This document shows positions 37,965 through 47,347 of a stretch of DNA of 64,000 bases, piece by piece. This stretch comes from an uncultured Granulosicoccaceae bacterium (GTDB lineage: Bacteria > Pseudomonadota > Gammaproteobacteria > Granulosicoccales > Granulosicoccaceae): assembly GCA_938005265.1 (NCBI GenBank), contig CALLOA010000008.1, forward strand, positions 1 through 64,000. The letters are read 5' to 3'. Under the pieces are notes generated by a model that had not been told where the DNA came from, ran no database searches, and saw only the letters and a list, made by a program, of their open reading frames with translations. Position numbers and translations under genes: made by a program. Position 1 is the first letter of the stretch; each line of letters begins with the position of its first letter.

Positions 37965-38894
37965 TTAACCTCCAACGATTTTGAAATCACGCTTGAGTGT
38001 TGCACGACCAATTGTGGTCTCGTCTCCACCAGAGTCGAGCTGCTGGATTTCGAAATACATTAGCGTACTGTCGGCTATGTTCCAGGTATAACCGAGCGTG
38101 AGGTTTGACGAACCTTCACCTGACGTATCAGCGTTAGTAAGAAGGCCGTAGAAACCCGCGTAGGTACCGGTGAGAGTTAACACTGTATTCTCTTCAGTGT
38201 CGCCAGCAAAATCTTCATCAGCAATCTGTAGAACTGCAGACAGCCCAATACCAGCTACTTTTCCAGATGCGGCCAGTCCAAGAAGCACACCGTCATCCGC
38301 AAGAGCACTTACACCAGCTCCGAAAGACCATCCAGCAACCGAATATCCGATTCCGAGTTCAACGTTATCCAGCGCGTCGTTATCTTCATCACCGCGATTG
38401 GCCTCGATTGATGCAGCATAGGATAGGCCACCGCTACTTCCAGAATATTTCAGTACTGCAGGAACTCGAGAACATTCAAATTCTACAAAACAGCTTCCCC
38501 ACCATGCGATATCGCCTTTGCTGGTGACCGTGTCATAAAAAGCGGCGTACTGAGCTCCAATTTTGATTGTTCCAAAACCACCCGACAGACCACCCCAGGT
38601 CTGGCGTGTTCGGTCAAAACCGCCAAACTCTCTGTTGCCTTGCGTCGTGTTCGCATTTACCCCAACTTCAATTCGACCAATACCGGTCAAACCACCACCG
38701 ATGTCTTCGCTGGTAGACATGATGAATCGCGAACCGAAACTATTAATCCCAAGATCATCTTCACCGCCATCAGGCCCGGTGAAGAGGCCACCGATTCGCA
38801 TACTGCCGGTGATGGAAGTTTCTGCCAAAACCGGGGCCGACATGCCTGCTGTCACAGCCAAAGCGACAGCACTTCTTACCAGAATATTTTTCAT
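37965..38894 (-). CDS. Gram-negative porin
   Basis: Signal peptide MKNILVRSAVALAVTAGMSAPVLAETSITGSMRIGG; beta-barrel-like repeats; GRIEVGVNANTTQGNREFGGFDRTRQTWGGLSGGFGTIKIG. Confidence 0.8.
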   Translation of the reverse strand: MKNILVRSAVALAVTAGMSAPVLAETSITGSMRIGGLFTGPDGGEDDLGINSFGSRFIMSTSEDIGGGLTGIGRIEVGVNANTTQGNREFGGFDRTRQTWGGLSGGFGTIKIGAQYAAFYDTVTSKGDIAWWGSCFVEFECSRVPAVLKYSGSSGGLSYAASIEANRGDEDNDALDNVELGIGYSVAGWSFGAGVSALADDGVLLGLAASGKVAGIGLSAVLQIADEDFAGDTEENTVLTLTGTYAGFYGLLTNADTSGEGSSNLTLGYTWNIADSTLMYFEIQQLDSGGDETTIGRATLKRDFKIVGG

Positions 38895-39147
38895 TGTTTA
38901 TCTGCTCCTAAGAGTGAGAGAGACCGTCGAAATTACGCTTGCCTGCGCAAAAAAAATTCAGTAGCAAAGTAAATCATTCAGTAACGAAGTAAATTGTTCT
39001 TCAGTTTCTTGCAACCGTTTGTCTGAATTGCTGAGACGGTAGTTAATACTCCTGTTATGTTAATGCTCCTGCTATTCATCTAGGTAATGCACCGGTTTCG
39101 TAAGTTCTTGGTGTGTAAACGGTCAATCACCTTAGGGTAAGTATATG

Positions 39148-39176
39148 TAAAAGTTGTAACCTTTTGACAACTTTTA
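39148..39176. repeat. Inverted repeat TAAAAGTTGT-N9-ACAACTTTTA
   Basis: 10-bp perfect arms followed by T-rich sequence, about 250 bp upstream of the porin start. Confidence 0.55.
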
Positions 39177-39658
39177 TTTTTATAAAAATTGGGAAGTCAA
39201 CTTACACGTAAATAAGTTCACTCTTTTTTTCACCTATATACGCCGCTTAATGGTTCGAACGCGTCTTTTTGGTCCAATAAGGCACCAAAAAAAACAGAAA
39301 AAACAGAAAAAAAACAGAAAATTTCTGTATTTCTATTCACGAAAATTGTGTCTTTTTTGCGACACTCGACGAAAACTCCTGAATTTTGTGAGCTTGATCA
39401 TGAGATTGAGGCCCAGAATCGCACGCACTAAACGACAGAAAATTGGCTTTTAAGAGACATTCCACTCAGCTTACACTCGAACATTGCCACTCACATTGTT
39501 TCCCGCGCGAAGAATTTCTTGCGCCCACCAATCAAGCATTCAAACTGATGAGACAATCGGGCGGACAAACGGTGCGCTTTGTGATCACTGATTTAAAGCT
39601 CAACCGTGTTACGCAGCGACCTCCAAACTATAGTCGGCATCAATTGGCGCAGAACAAG

Positions 39659-41401
39659 ATGACTACTTTTTCTACTCTGAAGAAAACAACGAGCTTATCT
39701 TGCGTGAAACAACCGCGCTTTCGCGTATTAAGGTATTTCACCCTCCTCTGCGGACTTTCTTTACTGCAGATAGAGCAGGCTCAATCGCAAACGCTTACCC
39801 AACTGGCTCAGTTTGAACAATGGCCTGCTGTTTCACAGCTCATCGCGTTTAAAAATAAAATCTGGTTTGCCAATAGCCACCCTTTCAAAGACACAAATGT
39901 CGCAGATATATACAGCTACACGCCTGCATCTTCCACGACCCGCTATGAAAGAAGCTTGTTCTCGCAAGACGCTGGCAACCCCGTGGTATTTGAAGGAGCA
40001 CTCTATTGGCCTTTTGAAGATCCGCGAAGAAGTGCCGGAGCGGGTGAATATGTTGTAACCGATGGCAATACGTGGCGCTGGAGAGTTATACAGGACGGCC
40101 GGGCTATGCACGTTCACGCGATGGGAATTTGTAACCATCAACTGGTTGCCGTTACCGGCTCATGGACGGGGGAATTTTTGGCACAGCAAGCTGATAACTC
40201 CTGGCAATCTCAATTCACATACCCGGCAGGCTCTGCTTCTTTCAGTCGCCTTGTCAATGTTGCTCAATATAAAGATCGTTGTATGCTCGGTGCTTCCGCC
40301 AATGGCAAACATGAAGCCAAAGTTTTCAGTCTTAGCAACAACAGCACAAAAGCACTGTCAGATTGGCCCAGCAGCGACAGAGTGGACGAACTCACAGTCC
40401 ACAATAACAGTTTGTTCGCGTTCGTTGACAACGGCAATCAGCGGCAATTACTGCACTACAACGGCCAAACAACACAAGAGATTGAGTTGCCTGCAAGTGA
40501 TCGACCGCGCTCCCTGCATTCAAATGGAGAAACCTTATGGCTTGCCACACAAATACGTAATGACACTAATGACCGGGGGAGACTTTGGCGCTACGACAAC
40601 AAGGGAAACTTTACACAACTGGCCAAGCTAAAACAGACTCCTGTTTCTGTAACGAGTCATGAAGGACAGATTTATATCGGCACATACAATAAAAACGGAG
40701 GTTCGTTGTGGGTTTACAATGAAGAAAAAATTGCCAGTGCTGATACTAAAAGATCAGGTTTGCAAGACCTTTCACGGCAATCTGGTGTACGTAATACAAC
40801 ATCAAGCATACAAAAACCTTCAGTAACACCGGACACCTCAGTAACACCGGACACACTATTAGCCGCCAGAATAGTTGATGAGCTGCTACCGATTATAAGT
40901 CAAGCGGAACGCATAGGAGAATATGCAAGTGCCTTGCGTAATACTCTGGCCCGCCATCCAAACCTGTACACACCAGAATTCGGCTTGGCAATCACACAAC
41001 TACTCGACCATCCTCTACCCGACACAACGGTAACAATGTTTACCAGACAGGCCGTTACTTACAGAGAACTCGTACACTGGTATCTGATAAGCACATTAGC
41101 TATCAACGGTTATGGACGAGTTGACCCGGCGTTGATTAACCGTGAAGACACGAGCAACACAAAAACCGCCTCGACTCACGGTAGCGGCAAAATCTTTGAT
41201 CCATCGATTGCGAGCATTGTAGCGATTGGATGGCTTGGCCAGAATGACAAGGCAAGCGTTAAAGCACTTATCCAACGATTGAACAAGCAGAGCGACCCTC
41301 TTTGGGTGAAAGCTGATGTCATCGGTGCGCTAACCGCTATCACAGGTCAACGCCACGCCTACGACATAAATAAATGGAATCAGTGGTGGAACGCACAATA
41401 G
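39659..41401 (+). CDS. Secreted hypothetical protein, beta-propeller-like region plus C-terminal HEAT-like region
   Basis: Internal ATG at 39659 followed by a signal-like hydrophobic segment (YFTLLCGLSLLQIEQAQSQ). Confidence 0.6.
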   Translation: MTTFSTLKKTTSLSCVKQPRFRVLRYFTLLCGLSLLQIEQAQSQTLTQLAQFEQWPAVSQLIAFKNKIWFANSHPFKDTNVADIYSYTPASSTTRYERSLFSQDAGNPVVFEGALYWPFEDPRRSAGAGEYVVTDGNTWRWRVIQDGRAMHVHAMGICNHQLVAVTGSWTGEFLAQQADNSWQSQFTYPAGSASFSRLVNVAQYKDRCMLGASANGKHEAKVFSLSNNSTKALSDWPSSDRVDELTVHNNSLFAFVDNGNQRQLLHYNGQTTQEIELPASDRPRSLHSNGETLWLATQIRNDTNDRGRLWRYDNKGNFTQLAKLKQTPVSVTSHEGQIYIGTYNKNGGSLWVYNEEKIASADTKRSGLQDLSRQSGVRNTTSSIQKPSVTPDTSVTPDTLLAARIVDELLPIISQAERIGEYASALRNTLARHPNLYTPEFGLAITQLLDHPLPDTTVTMFTRQAVTYRELVHWYLISTLAINGYGRVDPALINREDTSNTKTASTHGSGKIFDPSIASIVAIGWLGQNDKASVKALIQRLNKQSDPLWVKADVIGALTAITGQRHAYDINKWNQWWNAQ

Positions 41402-41555
41402 AAACCAGGCCGCTATAAGCACCAATTTCTTCTAACACCCGAATCAGTATTAAATCTCCCCGGGAATTAAAATAATACCTGAGCCCCGGCTTGTTGATTC
41501 GTGGTTCTTATTGATCATGCCTCAGCTGCCAAAATAGCTGGTACCAGTAAAATTG

Positions 41556-42404
41556 CTAGTACCAGTAGTAAGCTGTAGGGCGCTCACCGTCAACAGTTAC
41601 TCGATGCATCACCCGACGAACTCCTTGGTAATCATTAACCGGGTAATGCAAAGTGCAGCGATTATCCCAAATCGCGAGTGTGCCCGGGCTCCAGCGAAAA
41701 CGGCATTTAAAATCATCCAGAAGTGCGTGCTGAAATAGCTGCTCCAGCAGCGGCTTACTCTCCTCATCACTCATTCCTCGAATACCGGTCGTGTGTGCCG
41801 GACTGATATAAAGGGAAGGTTTTTGAGTTCGAGGATGTTTCCGAACTATTGGGTGCCAGGCTTCATGCACCTTTTGCATGGCATCTTGTATCGCAGGCAT
41901 CTTGCCGTTATCCAGATGTTCGGCCCGCAACTTGGCCCGGTTTTTATCAGACGAGTGCAAAGCTGATTTTGTTTTTATCGTTTCCTTCAAGTCGTCATCC
42001 AGATTTTCCCAGGCCAGATACATATTGGAGAACAAAGTATCACCGCCCACATCAGGCACTTCCAGCGAATAAAGCACTGATGCAGCTGACGGTTCCTGCA
42101 AATAGGCACTATCTGTATGCCAGATTCCACCAAATACTGTTTTTTGTTCAGGCTCTTTAATTATTGCGATTACTTCCGGATGATCGGGTAACGGTTTGGC
42201 GAAAGGGTAAGCTCCTACAGGGCCGAACAGCTTTGCAAAGCCTACGATATCTTGTGGCTGCAAGGACTGGTTACGAAAGAACAAAACAAGGTGCTGCTTG
42301 AACGCAGTTGAGACGGCTTCAAACTGAGCATCGTTTAATGGCTGCGATAAATCGACACCCTCTATCTCGGCACCAATAGCAGAAGTTAATGGCTTTACAT
42401 TCAA
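41556..42404 (-). CDS. TauD/TfdA-family 2-oxoglutarate/Fe(II) dioxygenase
   Basis: IWHTDSAYLQEPSAASVLYSLEVPDVGGDTLFSNMYLAWENL; RFRWSPGTLAIWDNRCTLHYPVNDY. Confidence 0.9.
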   Translation of the reverse strand: MNVKPLTSAIGAEIEGVDLSQPLNDAQFEAVSTAFKQHLVLFFRNQSLQPQDIVGFAKLFGPVGAYPFAKPLPDHPEVIAIIKEPEQKTVFGGIWHTDSAYLQEPSAASVLYSLEVPDVGGDTLFSNMYLAWENLDDDLKETIKTKSALHSSDKNRAKLRAEHLDNGKMPAIQDAMQKVHEAWHPIVRKHPRTQKPSLYISPAHTTGIRGMSDEESKPLLEQLFQHALLDDFKCRFRWSPGTLAIWDNRCTLHYPVNDYQGVRRVMHRVTVDGERPTAYYWY

Positions 42405-42463
42405 GAAATTTCTTTACTCGCAGATCAATTAGAATTTAAGTTTAGTTGGAGCTTATCACCCGA

Positions 42464-43981
42464 TCATACAGCTAGATGACACTTCGGGTCTCGTGGGCAT
42501 GCACCACTTCGCGGACAAATCAGGCGAACTTCTTTTTCGATACCGCGCAGCATCCAGTCAATATTCAGAATCTTTGCAATAGAAGTCATATCCTTTCGGA
42601 TGGACTCCGGCATCGGCGCCATGCCTCCTGCTTTGCCGCAAGCTTGCTTTAACATCAAAGCGACCTCATTCGCATCAATACCTTGAGCCTCCAACGCGGG
42701 ATTGATATCAATACCCGCACATAGCACCTGTGATGCACCGGCAATATTCTGGGTTTTTAGTGATTCACAGCAATAAATACGGGTGTCGTTGCCACTATCC
42801 AGCAATGAAATCTGCGCCGACGTGCCGGTTTCTGCTGATTCCAGCATTCTGAATACTGCCCAGTGCTGACAAGGGTCCTGCACAAGACGCATATTCCCCC
42901 ATGGCAAGGGAATTCCGTTACCCCTATAAACAGCATTTAAACGACCCGGTGGCAAGGCATCAAAGTAGTGCCAATGCGGATAGGAAGACACCGCTGTCAT
43001 GCGCCGCATCGTCACTGACGGGCTGACATCAATCAGGCTTCCCACTGTGACTTCGTGTGCATTACGCTCGATCAGTCGGCGAAAAGGAACCTTGGGGCAC
43101 AACAAGGCACCGGCGAAAAAACTGCATTCAAAATCACGCCAGGCATTGACAATATCCTGTGCATCCAGTGCATGTTCCTGTTCTATATCCAGCGTTTCGC
43201 TGCGCGTTTTTCCAGGCTGGCGCCGGTCGGCGATCATCGGCGTTTTTATACCATCACCGCTGTGCAACACCATGTGTCCGATGTAGACCGCCAGATCGTA
43301 CTTGTGCCTGACGGGGTGTTCCTGCAGGACCTTGTTGAGATATACCGTTCCCGGTTTTTCAAAATACGAACGCACAAATGTGTTTTCGCGCAGGCCCAGT
43401 TTTTTTGCCTTCGGCTTTGTCAACTTATCAAACCAGACTATCTTGAGGCCGACTTTTTTGGCAAATTCTTCCATCACACCCAGGGTCACCGGCATTTGTT
43501 TTTCACCGATACTTTCAGCAGCACGCTCAAGTTCGGGAAAATTGTTCTGGTGACGCTCCTGGTGAGCCCTGATCAGCAAGTGCGCAAACTGTCTGCCTGT
43601 GACACCAGCCTGTGACAGTAACTCGGGAATGGCTATCTGTAAAATATCCGGGCTGAACAAGAAACCCGGCTCCAACGGCATACCGCGAAGACCACCGCTT
43701 GCACCTTTATCAGGCAGGATGGTGTCGTTATCTGGAATGTCACTCAGGAACCAGTCAGCATCTTTCTGAAAAACAGAGGCAATTACATCCAGCATGTCCG
43801 CGCTGGGATAACGTTTCCCCCGCTCAATCATCGATAAATACGAGACCGACGGCGCATTGTTGGCGTCCATTTTGACACAGCGCGCAGACAAGTCTTCCAT
43901 GGTCAGATTGTTACTTTTTCGCAGATTTCTAACCCGCGGCCCCAGAAAATGGGCGTTTCTTATTAAATTCGGTTTCTTCAT
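42464..43981 (-). CDS. ScfR/RamB-like XRE transcriptional regulator
   Basis: N-terminal XRE HTH (RVRNLRKSNNLTMEDLSARC...SYLSMIERGKRYPSADMLDVIASVF) plus long C-terminal domain; divergent from aceA. Confidence 0.75.
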   Translation of the reverse strand: MKKPNLIRNAHFLGPRVRNLRKSNNLTMEDLSARCVKMDANNAPSVSYLSMIERGKRYPSADMLDVIASVFQKDADWFLSDIPDNDTILPDKGASGGLRGMPLEPGFLFSPDILQIAIPELLSQAGVTGRQFAHLLIRAHQERHQNNFPELERAAESIGEKQMPVTLGVMEEFAKKVGLKIVWFDKLTKPKAKKLGLRENTFVRSYFEKPGTVYLNKVLQEHPVRHKYDLAVYIGHMVLHSGDGIKTPMIADRRQPGKTRSETLDIEQEHALDAQDIVNAWRDFECSFFAGALLCPKVPFRRLIERNAHEVTVGSLIDVSPSVTMRRMTAVSSYPHWHYFDALPPGRLNAVYRGNGIPLPWGNMRLVQDPCQHWAVFRMLESAETGTSAQISLLDSGNDTRIYCCESLKTQNIAGASQVLCAGIDINPALEAQGIDANEVALMLKQACGKAGGMAPMPESIRKDMTSIAKILNIDWMLRGIEKEVRLICPRSGACPRDPKCHLAV

Positions 43982-43983
43982 TT

Positions 43984-43996
43984 TGTAAAATTTACA
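43984..43996. promoter_or_regulatory. Dyad TGTAAAATTTACA in the regulator/aceA divergent region
   Basis: Odd-centred 13-bp palindrome immediately upstream of the 43981 start. Confidence 0.35.
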
Positions 43997-44159
43997 CTGT
44001 GAAGTTTTTATTGTGCAATTTTAATGAATAAATTTCTACACTTGCCACCAAGTTAGATACAGGCGATGCGTTTGTTTTCCGCAATGAGAACCAGTTCACA
44101 CATCCCTTGCATCTACAGATTTTACTCAATAACTAATTGCAGATAAGAAGATAACAACC

Positions 44160-45761
44160 ATGTTGAACTACCAGAACGAAATTTCATCAGCTGCCGACAG
44201 CATCGCCCTATACAGCGACCAGTGGAAATCCATTGATGCGGAGCGTGTCTCCCGCATGCGCCTGCAAAACCGCTTCAAGACCGGTGTTGATATCGCTCGC
44301 TACACAGCGAAGGTCATGCGCGACGACATGGCAGCTTATGACAAAAACTCCGATGCATATACCCAGTCGCTGGGCGTATGGCACGGATTTGTAGCGCAAC
44401 AGAAAATGATTTCGATCAAAAAGCATTTTGGCGGTTCCACCAAAGGCCGTTACCTGTATTTGTCAGGCTGGATGATTGCAGCCTTGCGCTCAGAATTTGG
44501 CCCCTTGCCTGATCAATCAATCCATGAAAAAACCGCCGTACCGGAATTGATACAGGAAATCTATACGTTTCTGAAGCAAGCTGATGCGCGCGAGCTGCGG
44601 CATCTTTTCACAGCACTGGATGATGCAAGAGCCGAAGGAAACCAGGTTCTGGAACGTTCCATTATCGATAAAATTGATAATTTTGAAACACACGTTGTGC
44701 CTATCATCGCAGACATTGATGCTGGATTCGGAAACGAGGAGGCAACTTATCTGCTCGCCAAAAAAATGATTGAAGCAGGCGCTGGTTGTCTGCAGCTGGA
44801 AAACCAGGTATCCGACGTCAAACAATGCGGTCATCAGGACGGCAAGGTTACTGTGCCCCACGAAGACTTCCTCGCCAAAATCAATGCGGTGCGTTACGCC
44901 TTTCTTGAAATGGGTGTTGATGATGGCGTTATAGTCGCCCGTACTGATTCATTGGGCGCAGGCCTCACACAAAAAATTCCGGTGTCCCAGGAACCGGGAG
45001 ATCTGGCAGACCAATACAATGCCTTTATCGATGGTGAGGAAATCTCATCAGCAGCTGACATCGGCCCGGGTGATCTGGTGATTCGTCAGAACGACAAAAT
45101 GGTCAAGACAACACGCCTGCCAAACGGCTTGATTAGCTTTAAAAAAGATACCGGTGAAGACCGCGTTGTCCTGGATTGTGTTACCGCCCTGCGTAACGGC
45201 GCTGATTTGCTTTGGATAGAAACTGAAAAGCCTCATGTTGGCCAAATCGCCAGTATGGTGGATCGTGTGAAAGCGGAAGTGCCCGACGCCAAACTGGTTT
45301 ATAACAATAGCCCGTCGTTTAACTGGACATTGAACTTCCGCCAGCAGATTTTCGACGCTTGGAAAGAGGAAGGCCGTGATATGGCTCAGTATGATCGTGA
45401 TTCACTGATGGATGCCCAATACGACGATTCGGCTCTGGCCATTGAGGCAGATTCTCGCATCCAGAGTTTCCAGGCAGATGCAGCCAAGCATGCAGGTGTA
45501 TTTCATCACCTGATTACACTACCCACTTATCACACAGCTGCACTGTCAACCGACCTTCTCGCTCGTGATTACTTTGGCGACAAAGGTATGCTGGCCTATG
45601 TCAAAGAGGTTCAGCGACGTGAAATTCGTGAAGGTCTTGACTGCGTCAAGCACCAGGATATGGCTGGCTCAAATATCGGTGATGACCACAAAGAATACTT
45701 CTCAGGAAGCCAGGCTCTGAAGGCATCTGGCAAAGACAACACAATGAATCAATTCGGTTAA
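44160..45761 (+). CDS. aceA: Isocitrate lyase
   Basis: PIIADIDAGFGNEEATYLLAKKMIEAGAGCLQLENQVSDVKQCGHQDGKVTVPHEDFLAKINAVRYAFLEMGVDDGVIVARTDS; aceA family, long form. Confidence 0.95.
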   Translation: MLNYQNEISSAADSIALYSDQWKSIDAERVSRMRLQNRFKTGVDIARYTAKVMRDDMAAYDKNSDAYTQSLGVWHGFVAQQKMISIKKHFGGSTKGRYLYLSGWMIAALRSEFGPLPDQSIHEKTAVPELIQEIYTFLKQADARELRHLFTALDDARAEGNQVLERSIIDKIDNFETHVVPIIADIDAGFGNEEATYLLAKKMIEAGAGCLQLENQVSDVKQCGHQDGKVTVPHEDFLAKINAVRYAFLEMGVDDGVIVARTDSLGAGLTQKIPVSQEPGDLADQYNAFIDGEEISSAADIGPGDLVIRQNDKMVKTTRLPNGLISFKKDTGEDRVVLDCVTALRNGADLLWIETEKPHVGQIASMVDRVKAEVPDAKLVYNNSPSFNWTLNFRQQIFDAWKEEGRDMAQYDRDSLMDAQYDDSALAIEADSRIQSFQADAAKHAGVFHHLITLPTYHTAALSTDLLARDYFGDKGMLAYVKEVQRREIREGLDCVKHQDMAGSNIGDDHKEYFSGSQALKASGKDNTMNQFG

Positions 45762-45799
45762 GCCGCGATTTAGCAGCATACCAATTGGAGGAGACAGAC

Positions 45800-46003
45800 A
45801 TGACCATGATGATAAAAGCCAAAGATGCGGAATGCCGTAACGGTATGGCCCAAGCCGAGCTTCGCTACCAGGCAATAGCCAAGGCTTTCGCGGCCCCCGG
45901 GCCTGTCGCAACCGTTCATGTGTTGCATAGCTCTGCAACCAAAAAGCCCGTTTGTAACTACAACCCGAATGGGCGTGGCGAACAGCTGGTGGCTGCACGC
46001 TAA
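45800..46003 (+). CDS. Small protein of unknown function downstream of aceA
   Basis: ATG at 45800 after GGAGGAGA; 67 aa; followed by a strong terminator. Confidence 0.6.
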   Translation: MTMMIKAKDAECRNGMAQAELRYQAIAKAFAAPGPVATVHVLHSSATKKPVCNYNPNGRGEQLVAAR

Positions 46004-46055
46004 CAGCAGCGATTAGAGGCTCAGAACAGCCGTGTAATAGAAAGGCTACATGCAG

Positions 46056-46084
46056 AAACCGGGGCTCCGCACCCCGGTTTTTTT
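46056..46084 (+). terminator. Intrinsic terminator of the aceA operon
   Basis: AAACCGGGG-CTCCGCA-CCCCGGTTT followed by TTTT. Confidence 0.85.
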
Positions 46085-46166
46085 GCATGTTCGATAGTTT
46101 TCGTTACTGCCTCCGTGCTTGTATCAGCAACGAGAAATCGAACCATGAGTTCTTGGTTCCTGGAGC

Positions 46167-46646
46167 TTAAGTATCGGCGAGCAACTCAAGGCCTAGTGTT
46201 GTCGTCGAGATAATCTCCTGCATGGAAAGCAAGGAAGTGACATTAAAAATACTGATATCCGAGACCAGCTCCTGGTAAAAGCGATCGTAATCAGCCGGGT
46301 CCTTTACTCGTACTTTCAACAAATAATCCACATCCCCTGCAAGTCGATGCGCTTCCTGAATTTCAGGCCGTTTCTGCAATGCATCCAAGAATTTCTTCTG
46401 CCAGCCTTTGTCATGTTCTGCGGTACGGATAAGTACAAAGAAGCAGGCCGTTAAACCGAGTGCCTGTGGGTCCAGTATCGCAACCTGCCTGGTAATGTAG
46501 CCCAGCTTCTTCAACTTCTTCAAGCGGTTCCAGACAGGCGTTTTCGACGAGCCAAGCTGCTTTGCCAACTCGTCAATAGAGATTTCTGCATCAATCTGGA
46601 CCTGGGAAAGAATTTTCAGATCAAGGGAGTCTAATGACGGCCTCAT
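46167..46646 (-). CDS. Lrp/AsnC-family transcriptional regulator
   Basis: LDSLDLKILSQVQIDAEISIDELAKQLGSSKTPVWNRLKKLKKLGYI plus Lrp ligand domain. Confidence 0.9.
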   Translation of the reverse strand: MRPSLDSLDLKILSQVQIDAEISIDELAKQLGSSKTPVWNRLKKLKKLGYITRQVAILDPQALGLTACFFVLIRTAEHDKGWQKKFLDALQKRPEIQEAHRLAGDVDYLLKVRVKDPADYDRFYQELVSDISIFNVTSLLSMQEIISTTTLGLELLADT

Positions 46647-46837
46647 ACCTACTAATACTCCTAATTTAGTATTTTTTCCTATTAAAATTGATTTAGAGCT
46701 AAAAATATACCTATTTTACGATTTATGTTCCATTTTATTGGAATATTATTCTAAAATTGCGATCAACAGGTAACAAGCAGAGGCAGCTTATCAATCCAGC
46801 TGCCAAACATTTGTTTAACGAAGGAACTCAGCAAGCC

Positions 46838-47170
46838 ATGCCAAAAAATGAAAAAAAATCAACGTTCTGGATGATTACTGCTAATGACCTGCGGCAAGGT
46901 AATGTGGTTTATCTAACCAGAGAATCAGGCTGGGAAAACGATATCACTAGAGCCCAACGTCTACCGGACAAGGAAGCAGCAGGACAAAGATTACCCGCCG
47001 CAACAACGCAACAGTTACAAGTTATCGATCCTTACCTGATTGAGGTCGAACAACTTGAGGACGGCAGCATTTTTCCCGTTCACTTCAGAGAACAGTTCCG
47101 GGTCACAGGCCCGACGCACCAGCTAGCAGCAAAGGCTGCAGTTATTGCCAGCGCAAGAGTTGCAGCCTGA
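46838..47170 (+). CDS. DUF2849-like protein, cysI-associated
   Basis: ATG at 46838; MITANDLRQGNVVYLTRESGWENDITRA upstream of cysI. Confidence 0.7.
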   Translation: MPKNEKKSTFWMITANDLRQGNVVYLTRESGWENDITRAQRLPDKEAAGQRLPAATTQQLQVIDPYLIEVEQLEDGSIFPVHFREQFRVTGPTHQLAAKAAVIASARVAA

Positions 47171-47234
47171 TAAACAGATGCAATACACAATCGAGACAGC
47201 CAGGCAATAGCCACAACAGGCAGACGCGTCAGCC

Positions 47235-47270
47235 GCCGCAGCGACGGCTGCCGCAGCGACGGCTGCCGCA
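47235..47270. repeat. 15-bp tandem repeat (GCCGCAGCGACGGCT, 2.4 copies)
   Basis: Directly visible between DUF2849 and cysI. Confidence 0.85.
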
Positions 47271-47347
47271 ACAACTATTGTCTGGCACCCTGGCTTGTAC
47301 AGAGATTGCACCCAGGCTTCTACACCTAAACCGGCAACAATAGACGA

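Noticed and set aside
39250-39453. ORF of 67 aa in the A-rich tract
   Set aside because: Low-complexity lysine-rich translation with no supporting signal; better treated as a repeat tract.
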